A stretch of 64,000 nt of DNA from Calliopum simillimum. Lineage: Eukaryota; Arthropoda; Insecta; Diptera; Lauxaniidae. Within the stretch, counting starts at the first letter, position 1. Each line of letters starts with the position of its first letter. The stretch spans positions 114,289,124 through 114,353,123 of the forward strand of contig OX638371.1 in assembly GCA_951812925.1 (NCBI GenBank), read 5' to 3'. Under the pieces are notes generated by a model. The model was not told where the DNA came from. It worked only from the letters and a program-made list of their open reading frames with translations, and made no database searches. The translations under genes and the position numbers were made by a program. This document shows, piece by piece, positions 1 to 12,458 of the stretch.

Positions 1-15
1 TCGGCATATTCCGCA

Positions 16-575
16 TTAGATACAATCATCTGCTTTAGTTGTTTTGTTCATAGTTTTCATCACATGCATCGCACCAATCAAATTAATTTGGAATAAAATG
101 TTTACTTCATCTTCATCTTCATCTTCATCGGAAGAAGCATAACAAGGAACTATTTTAAGTTTATAAGTCCTCTTCGTAGAAATCACCATACGTTGCATTG
201 GTTGTGTTTTACGCTTCAAGTTTTTTTTTTATCTGCTGGACCATATCATCAAAAGACGTTAGAATTCTCATCGTTTATTTTCGTGGTTTCTGCTTAGAGT
301 TTTCCGAAGTAGCTGGTACAGGCGAGATTTCACTTAACACCATTTCTGTGGTATGTCACTTTTATTAAAAATTTCCAGAAGGTTTTCTAAAATATTAAAG
401 AAATCCTCTATCTCCCTGTCCAAAATTCTGAGATTCTTGAGTGACTGTACGTTCAAGCGCTTCATATTTGTATTCCCAAATAACTTATAACATTGCAAAG
501 GGAAAATAGCATCCCGAACAATTTCATTTTCGGTAATTGGGTGCCATTTCTCCATTTTGATGTATACCAAATAAA
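16..575 (-). pseudogene. Unrecognised degenerate coding-like stretch
   Basis: On the minus strand two open segments (570-334 and 219-16) lie in the same frame, separated by stops. Between them another frame reads SEISPVPATSEN and ILTSFDDMVQQIKKKLEA, which looks like protein-coding sequence after frameshifts. A DEDEDEDE run comes from a GAT/GAA repeat near 106-130. I do not recognise the family. It could be a decayed transposon or retrogene fragment; the assignment as coding-derived is weak. Confidence 0.25.
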
Positions 576-2782
576 AATGCCACGAAACGAATAAACCTGT
601 TTACTCGCGCTGTTTTCATGCGAAAACGAAATCACATTCAATTCTTTGATATTTTGATATATTCACCATATAACTGTATCAAATACTCAGAGCGGCTGGC
701 TCTCGAAATATATGAAAAAAAGCCAAGCCGTTTACATTACCAGTTTTTTTTTTCTTAAATACCTCATACAAGTAATTATAGCAACTGCAGTTAATCGAAA
801 TATTCACCACAAAGTCTTTCGAGCAACCATATCACCTGGGTTTGTTCTATCACCTGGGGGTGCCATACCTCTCGAGTTTAACCAGCTGAAATTGTCAATT
901 TAATATGCAAAAAGTCAATTTAATTTAATTTAATTTCTTGATTTAATTAAATTAAATTAAATTGACTTGTTAATGTTAAAAATTAAAAAAGTTTAATACT
1001 AAACTATTTATTTAAGTAACATTCTAAAAATGTTAGGATAAAATAAATTTTTTTTTGGGTGTATAAACGAATTTTTTATTAAGTATCTATTCTTATTTCT
1101 GATATATATGTGCGTTCATATATTTGTAATTAATTTTTATTCTTTTTGATGATTTTCGTTAATTTTTTGGTTGATATCAGGCATATATTTGACGTTTAAG
1201 TATTTTGAGTTTTTTAAAAATTTTAAGTTACCCCACTTCGGCGCTTGATTGGTACTTAATTGTTGTTGCTTGTTTTTATTAGAAACATGTTATTTCTTCG
1301 TTGTATGTGAAAGTACTATAAAAACTTCAACAATTTCTACGAAAATTTTGTTGACATTTTGGGTGTGTTGGAATTTAATACATTTTCAAATTTTTGAGAA
1401 TATTTCCTAGAAAAAGAATAAAAAAAATATATGTGTGTCATTGGAAAGCTTCTATTGTAAGAATTAACAATCTTGTCAGTATTCATTTTAGATTTAAATG
1501 AAAACTTAATTTTTGTACTTTTTTACTATCGCTGTAAGTTAAAATTTCGCATAAAATTTTACTTCTTCAAATTTTATGTCTAAATATTTTTTTAGTATTT
1601 TTACTTACAAATTTTTGTTTATCTTTTAATTCGCCTCTAGTTAATCATTATCTTTAGCATATACCTACTTAACTACTTTTTAATGCACTTTGGGGATCTC
1701 TTAAATTTAAAAGATATAACTTCTGGCTTCTCACTTATGTAGCAGTCTTGCGTGTGCTTTGTTTTCTCATGTATTGCGTGTTCGTGTTTTTTTTTCTGTT
1801 TTCCGACGTACCTATCGTAATATGCTCCCGTCAACCTAATATGTACACTTCCCGCTCTTCTAGTATCACCCATTTTTTCATATGCAGCTCAATTAAGTTA
1901 AATAGTTCAAACTGCTACTGTTTTTTAATCACTTTTGAAATGTATACACATTTTACATTTCTTTTTCACCTTTTATTCTATGCTTTCTTCCTTTCTTTCG
2001 CTAAAGTCTCTACTCCTTTACGTGTTGCCCTTCATTTACTAAGTTCATTTGCCTTTTAATTTTCTTTGCTTTTGCGCGCTTCATTGCCTAGTTGAGACAA
2101 TCCAAGCACCAATCCCTCCCGCCTACCCCTCCGACATCCTATACTTTGAGCAAACACCAGTTATTAGTAGCTACTAGAGCGCTTGGTCATTATGTGTATT
2201 TTGGCTTATATTACATTACAAGAAAAGTGGAAATACATACAATATGAGGAGTATAATGTAAATATTTGGATATCACTTCAAAAACACATGAAAAAGTGAC
2301 GATGCGTATGTTAAAGTTAACACTAGTAAGGGTGCGGGGGAGGCGTTATTTACGCTAAACATGCAATGTGTATTTTGTTCACATATGGCGTTAGCTTTCT
2401 TAAGAACGTTTTATTTGTAATTTATTGTCCAAGTCTGGTTACTGGGAACATAAAAATTATGCGAAGGTAACCGATTATTGCGAACAGTTTTCGTGATTGT
2501 ATTTGAATTTTTTACTTAAATCTTTTCTCACAAGCAAGACTCAAAAACCCCACCCAAATCTGCTGCCAAGGAAGTATGAGTCTCGACCGTTTGAAGACAT
2601 CATGGAAACGGTTGCTGGAACAAGTTAAATGTGAATCGGAGAAATGCCGTTGACCTCATCGCTTATTCACGTGAGAGAACAAAATCAAACCTTTCGGTAC
2701 CCTGCGAATAATCCATTGCAATATCATGGTGAAGAAACTTCTTGCAATCCAATGGTTGTGCACCATCTAGAATTGACCGTTG
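576..2782. other. AT-rich intron or intergenic sequence
   Basis: Apart from the hairpin near 940 I see no gene, RNA or clear element. Small open frames here (for example 712-903 and 1748-2059) lack codon character. Confidence 0.5.
912..968. repeat. Short perfect inverted repeat (hairpin)
   Basis: AAGTCAATTTAATTTAATTT and its reverse complement face each other with arms of about 24 bp across a spacer of about 9 nt. AT-rich cruciform or hairpin sequence of no known function. Confidence 0.8.
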
Positions 2783-3722
2783 CAACTCATGTGAAATTGG
2801 TTTCGGAATTTTCGAAAACCGAAAATTTTTTTAGTGTTCTAGGTCCGTTGGGAATAGTTTAGAGTTCTTTCACATAATTCGAAATAGTTCTGCGAAATTA
2901 GACAATTGGCTTAGTGCCGATTTTTTCACGTAGCAAAGTTCCGATGACATTTTGAACTCACAAGAAACAGTTCTAGAGATTTTATATTTTTTTTAAATTT
3001 TTTTTCATAAAATTTTTTTTTTTGGTAAGAGTTCTGGATAGCGCTTAAAGGTTTTTGCAAAAAATAACTATTTCTACCATTTTTTCAAATTGTTCGTAGT
3101 TTTCGTGTTAATCCCAAAATAAGGCTCCTTCGGCACTCAGAAAAAAAAAACATTTATCGTAGAGGAGTTCTGATTGGAGCTCTAGAGCACTCGAAGAGAT
3201 CTAAAGAAAATCCTAACTAAAATTTTTCCGAAATATTCGTTCTTTTCATTTTAACCGAAAAATCAGAAAAAAAAATTTTTTCTAACTATCCGAGAATAAA
3301 AATTTTATCGTAGAAGATTTGCAAAAATGTTAGTTCTAAGATTTTCTTTGGTACTCTTTGACTGCTCCCCAGAACTCCAATCAGAATTTCTATGCGATAA
3401 AGTTTTTTTCTCCTGACTGACTGATGTAGCCTTTTTTAACGATTAACATGAAAAATACGAATAATTTGGAAAATTGCTAGCAGGATTTTCTGTAGAACTC
3501 TTCGAGCGCTATTCAGAATTCACATCAGAAATCTTTTCTGGTGAGCTCAAAAATGTTATCAAAACTCTTCGTAGTGGAAAAAGCGGCGCTGAGTCAATGT
3601 TTCCATTTTGTAGAATTATTTTAAATTTTGTGAAAGAACTTCAAACAATTCCCAACGGACCCGGAACTCTAAACAAATTTTCGGTTTTCGAAAATTCCGG
3701 AGCCTACTTCACATGAGTAACT
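2783..3722. mobile_element. Foldback element, TTCACATGAGT family, copy A (full length)
   Basis: Starts CAACTCATGTGAA and ends TTCACATGAGTAACT. The two halves are long diverged inverted repeats: GGAATTTTCGAAAACCGAAA, GGTCCGTTGGGAAT and related blocks on the left reappear reversed on the right. It is non-coding. The direct repeat ACCGTTG flanks it at 2776-2782 and 3723-3729, a likely target-site duplication. It belongs to a family with three other copies in this window. Confidence 0.7.
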
Positions 3723-3729
3723 ACCGTTG

Positions 3730-5680
3730 GAAAAAATTTAAATCGAAAAATATTTCACTTCATTTTCATACAAATAAATCAGCGTAAAACACATTTCTCT
3801 TTAATCCAAATGCCACACTTAATCAAAAGAAAAATATCTCATTTAGTAGAACTATATAACTGAATTGCTATATATAACAATAAATCGGCCAACTGTAAAT
3901 ATCATTAAAATTTATGATGTGTTCATTAAACAATTAATTCCTTGCAATAAGAATTAAACAAAACGTAAACTTTTAATGTGAGAAAATTTTAAAAAATATG
4001 GAACAATAGACTGCGCGCCACTAGTGAAAAATCCAATAAAACATAAGTAGTCCGTATGGTCAATCAGTTATTCAAGTACTCACTGGTACACATTCATACG
4101 CAAACATAAAGAAAAACCGTGAAGGTCAAGGTCTAATACGATGTTGATGATGATGATGAGTTTCTTCTGTTTGTTGCTGTACGAAAATTTGCTTTACATT
4201 TTGTACGTGATTTTCACGCGATAAACTGATTTTGTGTTTATGAGAAAAACAATTTTTTTTTTTTGTTTTCTACATACTACATGCTTGAGTAAAAACTAGT
4301 CGGCTTCACTTTATGCGAAAGTTCAAACTGAAGGTTACTTAAACCGTTAACAAGTATGGCACCAAGTGGTTTTATTCCATCTTGTATCTATTCACGAATA
4401 TAAGATAATAAAAATCAATCTTGAATGAGATATTATCTAAAGCGGTTTTTTGTTGTTTATAAATTTTTTCATTAAAAACTGCTAGGCCTGCAATTTAAAA
4501 AAAACCTCTATGTGTAGAAATTTAATTTAATTTCTCAACAGATTCTCCTTTTAGATCGATACACTTAATTCGATTGATTTTCTCTGTTTTGAATAACATC
4601 TAAAAGTACAAATATTCCAAACTTTCAAACTTTTTTCTAATTCAGAAATAGGTCGAAAAATTCGTTAGATTAATACTCAAGTATGCCATGTTCATTGGAT
4701 CGTATCGATCACCATACAAAATAAAAACGTTCGATGTACATTGTACACCAACAATTTGAAGGCTTATCTGAAATGATTTTTAACGACTAAAAGTCACCTG
4801 GAAAGGCCACCTCAGAAGGAAATCTTTCAAGAAACGGAAATGTCACCGAAAAAAGATAAAAGTCATCGCAAAGGATTTCATAAGATAGCTCTTTGCTATG
4901 TTAGTATACCAAATACAAAAATACAATTGAAATGAGTAAAGTAATTTTATATTGTTTTTTAATTGTAACCACGATTAAGTCAATTAAATATGTTTTTATA
5001 CTTAAACTTTCTATATGAAATTGTAAATATTTAATATTTTTTACCAAATAATTTATATTACTGTAATTAGGGCGACTCGCATCACTCACTCGTTTGTTGC
5101 AATAATCATCAGTTATGGCTCCAATTTAGTCATATTGACACTGGCCATCAGGTTTAAATTCGTGATCGTACAGCAGTGGCTATCAATATAATTACATGCT
5201 TCAGTTATTGCAGTCATGCAAAAATAAATGCTAAAAACATAAAAAAGGAAAAAAAAAAAAAACCAAATGAGAAGAAATAATTTTTTTTTGCATTAAAACA
5301 AAACAAAAATTCAACACTTGAAGTTTTTTATTTCAATTTATGTATACGAGTATATAAACCAGAGCTGTAAAAAAAATTTGACTTTAATTAAACTTTCCAA
5401 TAAACTGATTTGGATAATAAAATACTATTTACATTAAGAAATATGAAAAAGTAAACTCATTTTTTAAGTCAAGAAATATGTCACAATGAAATTGCTTTGT
5501 GATTGTCTATTGAGACTGAAAAGTCTTTTACTTCAATCCATGCTTAGTCTCTCGTTTTAAAAAGGACAACTTATTTTTACCGTACCTTTGATTTAACATA
5601 CCTCAGTGCTGACTTGTACTGGAAATTTTACACTGAACTGCACATTTTCAATTCAGATTGAAGAGTGTTATTTTAAACAA
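3730..5680. other. AT-rich non-coding stretch
   Basis: A GATGATGATG run lies near 4141-4160. I see nothing else I can name. Confidence 0.5.
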
Positions 5681-5681
5681 C

Positions 5682-5850
5682 CACACAGCAAATAGTTTGA
5701 GTGTAAAATTCAAACGAAGTTCGAATAAATACAAATCCACACCTAACTTGGTATAAAACCTATGCTACAAATTGGTATACAAACTGTTTATGCTTGTTCG
5801 TATAACATTTATACAAATAAAGTATTACTTATTACAATTTCAATTAAAAA
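5682..5850 (+). mobile_element. Solo terminal region of the Tc1-like family
   Basis: Begins CACACAGCAAATAGTTTGAG and continues TGTAAAATTCAAAC, AAATACAAATCCACACC, TTGGTATAAAA and TTATGCTTGTTCGTATAA. In reverse orientation the same order is found upstream of the transposase relics ending near 20404 and 49139. No transposase follows here, so this is a truncated or non-autonomous copy. Confidence 0.65.
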
Positions 5851-5854
5851 AAAA

Positions 5855-5957
5855 CGACCTCAGGAGGATTCGAACCTACGACCGTCCGTGTGAAAGATAG
5901 GAAAATTTTATTTTTACTTAGAATTACAAACTCGTTAGACCGCTACACCATCGCCCG
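5855..5957 (-). pseudogene. tRNA-like sequence (tRNA-derived repeat or tRNA pseudogene)
   Basis: Read on the minus strand there is an A-box-like TGGTGTAGCGGT (about 5939-5950) and a perfect B-box GGTTCGAATCC (5866-5876). CTTTCACACGG stands at the anticodon-arm position, but about 25 extra AT-rich nt separate the arms. The acceptor ends do not pair and the T stem has one mismatch, so it is probably not a working tRNA. A partial second copy of the 5' part lies at about 6035-6120, with TATGGTGAAGAGGTA downstream as in the first. Confidence 0.45.
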
Positions 5958-6149
5958 ATACGATGAAGAGGTATTAAATTTGTATATAAAGCAAATGTTG
6001 TCCAAACAGAATTCAATATTAGAATGCTTTCTACAACAATTACAAACTCATTAGACCTCTACGCCATTGACTGATATGGTGAAGAGGTAAAAATTTTGTA
6101 TATTAAGCAAACGTTCAAACAGAATTTGATATTAGAATTATACAATTTT

Positions 6150-7850
6150 GGTATGAAATTTATAAAATTTAAACGTGTTTGGTTAAGAATTGATTTTCTG
6201 GCTGCATTTTGAAGCTGGGATAGCTTACGTCGTAATTGATTGCATTATTTTACAATCCTGATCTGTACATACAGTATTCGTATGCTTTTTTCATAGTGTA
6301 TTTTTTCTTTAAAGTGTTAGTCATGAAAACTTGTAAGAGTACAACTCTAATTACATATTTATTATCTCTTTTTTTCTTTGAATTTTTTCACTTTTTGTGC
6401 TCGACAGCCACAAGACTTTGGTTTATTTGCTTTGGGTTCGTTGTGATATCTCTTTTATTAAGTTGAGGTCTATACATTAATAAAATTAACTTTAGAGCGG
6501 AAAATGTCAATTATAATCATCTTGCTGTTTTATGCTTTAAGATTTTACTGTCGTTGGCTTAAGATTTAAGATTGTTTGAAGTATTAAGCTATTTGGAGGC
6601 CTATGCATTGTCGTTCTTTGATCGTTTCATCTTTACTATTTCAATTTTTAGACCTTCAGGGATTGAAATAACAGTTTGGTTCAATAACATTTGTGGAACT
6701 TTTCGCTTAAAAAAAAAAAAAAAAAAAAAAAATAGAACAATACAATTAAACTAACCAGTGTGTTCGCATCCATATTATACATAAAATAACAAGTAATTGT
6801 ACAAATCCGCCATTATGTGTGACGAATTCACGGTACAATGGTAGTAACCTTGTGTCGTTTAGAACAAGTGCTTAGAATAAAAATTTTTAATGGGTAATAG
6901 GTAGTGGCGATAAAAATTTTAGATAATTCAGGAATCATCAAAATAATTTTATATAATAATTTTTTCAATTTAATATAAATTTTGTGCAATCAGGCCTCAT
7001 CATAATTTTATCGAGAAGAGAATATAGTGAAAGGGAGCATTTGCAATAGTCTACGGGACATACTTCGAAGCAGATTTGTACCTCCTGCTATTCCTATCCA
7101 AAGAAATGCTTTCGTGAAAATTTTTGTGCCAGTACCTGCACCGGACATTACTCATGTCAAAATAATGCATGATAAAACAAAATAAAGATTTTTGCATAGT
7201 CTTAAAAATTGCGGCCAAAAGAAAAGGAGAATTGCTATGCGTTATCAAACATGCAGAATCTCGAGCTGAAGGTTTGGAGTGGGCGAACTTAAATGAAGTA
7301 GATGCTGTTGAAATTTCTGATAACTGCTGAAAAACTTAAACAAATTGATGATATGCCAATGATTTCACGCTTAGACTATTGGCTTAGGAACCTTGTTAGT
7401 CCATTAGATTAAGTATCAAATAAAGGAATGAAAAGAAACGCAAAGAGTTGTATTATCGCATATGTATTACCCGTTGATTAAAAATCAATAATATTGATTA
7501 AATGTATGTGAACAAAACCTTTGAAAGTTTTTTTCAAAATAAAAACATCAAATTACCTTCAATTTTGAGTACTTTTTCATAAGATAGGTAAATGATGGGG
7601 GATCAGAAATGACATGGACGTCCTTAAAAGAGGAGGGGTATAGATTTGAGGACAGAATTAGGCAAACGGGAGGTATTTTATGGACGGCCACTTGACGGCT
7701 GAGGCTACCAAAAAAAATAAAAATAAACAAAATGATAAACAAATTAAAACATCTTAATTTCATAAAAAAACAAAGTAAAATTACAAAATTGGTGATGGTC
7801 TACTAGTTCGGCCAAATAAATTTGCAAACCTTCACACTGTAAAGCTGACA
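6150..7850. other. AT-rich non-coding stretch
   Basis: I see no gene or definite element. A poly(A) run of about 20 nt lies at 6710-6731. Confidence 0.5.
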
Positions 7851-7879
7851 GAAAAACGTTTATAAGAAAATAGTGTAGG

Positions 7880-8935
7880 ACTATAGTGCTGATTGAAGTT
7901 CCGGATAGGGCTTTTCGGATAACTACTTAGTAAAAAACCGAAATTATTTTCTAATTTTTCGGTTAAAATGAAAAATACAAATATTTTGCAAAAATTTTAC
8001 TTAATATTTTTTTTAGAACTCTTTGAGCGCAACCTAAAACTCCAATCAGAACTCTTTTACGATAAAATTTTAATTTTTGGATACTTTTTTTTGATTTTTC
8101 GATTAAAATGAAACGAATAAATATTTCGGAAAAATGTTTCAAATCTGGAAATTCAATCAGCACTCCTCTACGAGTAGTCCTTTTCGGATATTTAGTAAAA
8201 AACCGAAAATTTTTTCTAATTTTTCGATTAAAATGAAAAGTATAATTAATTTGCAAAAATTTTCCTCAATATTTTCTTTAGAACACTTCGAGCGTAACCT
8301 AAAACTTCAATCAGAACTCTTCATTTCCGATAGAAAAAAACTAAAAAGTTTTTTGATTCTTCGATTATAATGAAAAGTACAAATATTTCGGAAAAATGTT
8401 GCTATGATTTTCTTCAGAACTCTTCGAGCACTATCCAGGTCTGTAATCAAAACTTATTTCAAAAAAAAAAAAAAAAAAGGTAAAGTTTAAAGAACTCCAG
8501 AACTCTTTCTTGTGAGCTCAAAAATGTTATCAGAACCCCTCTACGTGAAAAACATGGCGCTGGAAAAAAAAAAAAACGGTACACCTCCGATTTTTAGTCC
8601 AATTTCGCAGAACTATTTCGAATTTTGTGAAAGAACTCCAGAACTATTCCCAAAGGACCCAGAACTCTTAAAAAAATTTTCGGTTTTCGAAAATCACAGA
8701 AAATTCACCAAAAAAAAAAATATATAAACAACTCCAGAACTCTTTCTTGTAAGCTCATAAATGTTATCAGAACTCCTCTCCGTGAAAGAAGCGGCGCTGA
8801 GGAAAAAACGGCACAATTTCAGAGAACTAATTATTACGAATATTGTGAAAGAATTCATAAACTATTCTTAACGGACACAAATCTCTAAAAAATTTTCGGC
8901 TTTAGAAAATTCCGGAGCCAATTGTCGAAAAGTAA
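7880..8935. mobile_element. Foldback element, TTCACATGAGT family, copy B (left end missing)
   Basis: Shares AACTCTTCGAGCG, CCAATCAGAACTC, TGTGAGCTCAAAAATGTTATC and TTTTCGGTTTTCGAAAAT with copy A. It ends near GGAGCCAATTGTCG, so both termini are worn. Internal blocks are duplicated in tandem: the CCAGAACTCTTTCTTG block occurs at about 8500 and about 8732, and the GGATA...AAAACCGAAA block at about 7912 and about 8188. Confidence 0.6.
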
Positions 8936-10890
8936 TCGTTAAGCGTTGTTAACACTTTAATTGAATGTTTTTCTATATTTTTTCACTTATTTGACACTTT
9001 CTTTTAATTTTTGTCTACATTCTTTTATTATCGCTTATTTATGCTTTATGTCATTTCATTATAATAAATGTCAGAGCTGTCCGCATTTTAATTTAATTTT
9101 TTTCTAGTATACGTACATATTTACAAATCATTTCACCATACAATAGTCAAAACTCAACAAAAAAAAAAAAAAAAAAACCCACAACAAGAGAGACACCATC
9201 ATTAACAATTTCATTGTCGTCACTATCCAACTAAAAATTATGTGCTGCATAAATTGTTTAGAATTCATTTTTGGACTTTTTAACAAATTTTTTTTTATAA
9301 AATTAATTGTAATTAGTGTGAAAGGTATATTCATTTTTCTTATATGAATGTAAATTGTATGCGATGTGTTACTTCTCACAATTTTGCACAAATATATAAA
9401 GTGAATTTTTTTTTTCTTTAAATTTTAGTTATCTTAATTGCATTATAATTGTGTCTGTCATGGCATTTCTGATATCTGATGCCGTTAGCAATATTTTTTT
9501 TTTTTAATTTATTTAAATGCTTAAACGGAAAAAACAAAAAAAAAAAAATAATCATAAAATCATTATTCGAAATTTAAGAAGATTTAAGATTTTTTTGCGT
9601 TATTTGTCTTGTAAAATAATAAAATCAAAAAGATGTTGGTCCCTTCAGATCAGATATACAAAAATTAAACCAATTGTAATAAAAAAAAAAATAAAAAATG
9701 GCACAAGTCAGCTAGAGATAAACAAATTTATACTTCTTTCCGCAATAGTATCACCCCCTATTGTTGCAACAAATGTTATGTCAGAAAATAATCCCACAAG
9801 CGAGAAAACAAGGAAAATTAAAGTGAATTTTATTGTAAAATAGCACCATTAACAGAGCAATCAGTGCAGAGACAGCAGCAACAACAAAAACAACAGAAAC
9901 TGCAACAATAAACAGAATTCCATTGCAACTACGGTCGTACTTGCAGCAAAAATGCACTTTAATGTTGACTTTGCCTATTTTATTTTTCTTCTCTTAATTT
10001 TGCAAAAAAAAAGAACGTATTTTCAGAAATCAAATTGTGAGAAATAAACACTTTAAAATCAAAAAGTAACTACAAAGATAGCACAGAGAGCTGCTTTATA
10101 TAGTATATCAAACATCCCATTTGAAAATTACGGGATGGTGAAAAAACGGTTTGTGAACTTTCACTTCAAAATGTTATGGATATAAGTTGCTCGGAAAATT
10201 AAATCTTAAAAGTTAATTGGAAACGAAAAATAACTTTTCAAGTAAGTAAATCGTCCAGTTCAATATAATAATATGTATATTATAAATCATAATGAAAATG
10301 TTTATTAATGCTGAGGATCGAACTCAGGGTCTTTAGATTGCGAATGAGTCTGCTACTACTTTACGGAAGCACAAATTAGATCATAGTATTTTTACCATTT
10401 TTCATTTCAAAAAATGGAGGGCATGCGTATAATTAGATAATAAATTTGCAGTAGAAAAGTACTTTTGATGATATTAACAAATTTCCTATTAGGGCAGTCT
10501 GTTTGTCTACGTGAGTGTTTTTAAATAAAGTGTAAATGGGTGTGTTCGACACGACCGCGTGTATACGCTATAGAAAAAGTCTTGCAACATTTCCAGTGGT
10601 ACCTTGCTTGAGGACACATACATTTGTAGTTGTATGTTGTTGCAATGTAAGCGTTCAGCATCCAGCCTTATGTTAAAACTGCGGGCAACACTGGTGACTT
10701 TAACCCATTTTATATCGTTGTCTTGTAACTAATCATTTTTACATTTTCTTAAATATATAAAACTCTAAGTCACGATAACTGTTAACTTGTGAAAATCGCT
10801 CTTCAGTAAAAGATTCATATATTGGGCCTCATCATGAACAAACATTCTCGAAAATATTTTCTCAATTTTCCAATTTTTTAACCTTCATTA
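8936..10890. other. AT-rich non-coding stretch
   Basis: Near 10311-10340 the minus strand carries CTGAGTTCGATCCTCAG, a perfect T-arm/B-box-like hairpin, with no pairing acceptor stem or clear anticodon arm around it. CAGCAACAACA repeats occur near 9875-9895. Lys-rich open frames here are by-products of A-rich sequence. Confidence 0.45.
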
Positions 10891-11100
10891 TTAACCCTTT
10901 GTGCGGCAAAATAGAAAAGCAGCCTCGAATTCGAAATTCATTTGTCGATATTGTTTTTGCTAATCTGTCAATTTCAAAATATGGAAGACCACCTATAGAC
11001 GATGCGTAAATTCAATGCGAAAGAAAAATTTGATGCTTTCAAAATAATTGAGTTTTAACGAAGACCTTCTGTAGACGGTCTTACCGCACTAAGGGCTAAA
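10891..11100. mobile_element. Small TTAA-ended inverted-repeat element (MITE)
   Basis: The left end is TTAACCCTTTGTGCGGC; the right end reversed is TTTAGCCCTTAGTGCGG. It is about 210 bp with no ORF. TTAA at the left edge and CCCTTWGTGCGG ends recall piggyBac-superfamily MITEs, a tentative class. Near its right end is the imperfect palindrome AAGACCTTCTGTAGACGGTC (11061-11080), which recurs 3' of Abl. Confidence 0.55.
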
Positions 11101-12458
11101 ATACCTATCATATGGCAATAATATATTTGAAATCCACCTATCAATTTCCATATATACTGGTTTTATAAAAGCTATGTCTAGACTTCGTTGGCGATACCCG
11201 CGAAACTAGATCCGAGCGACTCTTTTTGATTACACTAAATTTGAATTTCAACTCCGATAACTTTTTTTTTACTTATTCATCGTAGCTGATTCCGAATCTG
11301 GCATCCTCACACGTCTTTGATTCGAGTTATCGTTGTTTTAAAATGCAGAAAACGCTTATTTCAGACATGGCGTAATATTTTCTCAATAATAAACGTACTC
11401 ATACGTCTTTTTGCAGACTAATTGCAAATTTTGGTGGTAAGAGGTAAATCTCCCTGGGAACCTTCCATAAATAATTTCCAGAGTTGCAGAAAATGCAATT
11501 TTATTACCTATTCGGATTTTTCTGTCTTGCATACATACTATATACATAGCTGTGATACGGAGTATCAATATCAAGTCAAAGAATGATTATGTTTAAACTA
11601 TGACAAGCCAAAGTCAAGAAAGCCAATGTTGCTTAAAGGTGGACTCAATATAAGTACTGGATATCTTAGAAGAAAGGGTTAAAACCGATGCAGAGGAGGG
11701 CGTTATCAAACAACGAATTCTTATGACTAGAGATTGCGGTAACGACAGGCAACGGCGGCGGCGACATGGTTGTCGGAAACTGAACAAGTGTAAAATTTGC
11801 AAATAAATTGCAATAAACAACAGCAAGAAATCCCCAACAACAAATTCACAATAAATAAGTAGTAATTCTCAAGAATATGTAAAAAAAAAGAAGTTGCAAA
11901 TTATGACGGCGACAACGACAACGTAAAGGGAGATCAATCCAAGTACAAACTACAATATGCATAGCGGATGTATGGTGACCGCTGTTGTTGTTGTTGTTTT
12001 TGATATTTTTGTTGTTGTTAATGATGATAAATTTACAACTGAATGCAAATGCGCAAATAAGCCGCTGTTGTTGTTGTTGTTGTATAACAAAAATATCCGA
12101 GTCGCGTCGAGTCGAATGTCTGACAAAAGGGACAACTTTATTTTTCTGCACGTGAAAATCTGCAGTTTATTTTGCGTATTTATTTTGTATTTTTTACTAC
12201 CAAGGTCTATTTTTGGATAAAATAAAAAAAGATTTTATTGGAATTTGTATTAAGTATTCCACAGTAGTTCCAAGTGTTTGCTTTTGCATGACGTTGGTGC
12301 CTACTTGTTTTTATGCTTCATGCAATCCAGACAATATTTTTATTAATGTTTTTGTTGAAAGCGTTTTTTTTTCCTCTGTTCTTACCATTTTGTCAAGTGT
12401 ATGAACGTGATAAAAATTTGTTTTATTTGATGAAAATAATTGTAAAATTAACTTGATT
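11101..12458. other. AT-rich stretch with trinucleotide repeats
   Basis: TTG/GTT runs at about 11982-12018 and 12067-12084 produce a polyGln/polyAsn look on the minus strand. I see no supported gene. Confidence 0.5.

Noticed and set aside
9517..9843. Lys-rich 108-codon frame
   Set aside because: A-rich intronic sequence; no start context, domain or codon bias.
11846..12220. PolyGln/polyAsn frames on both strands
   Set aside because: Driven by TTG/GTT microsatellites; overlapping frames on opposite strands and no conserved flanks.
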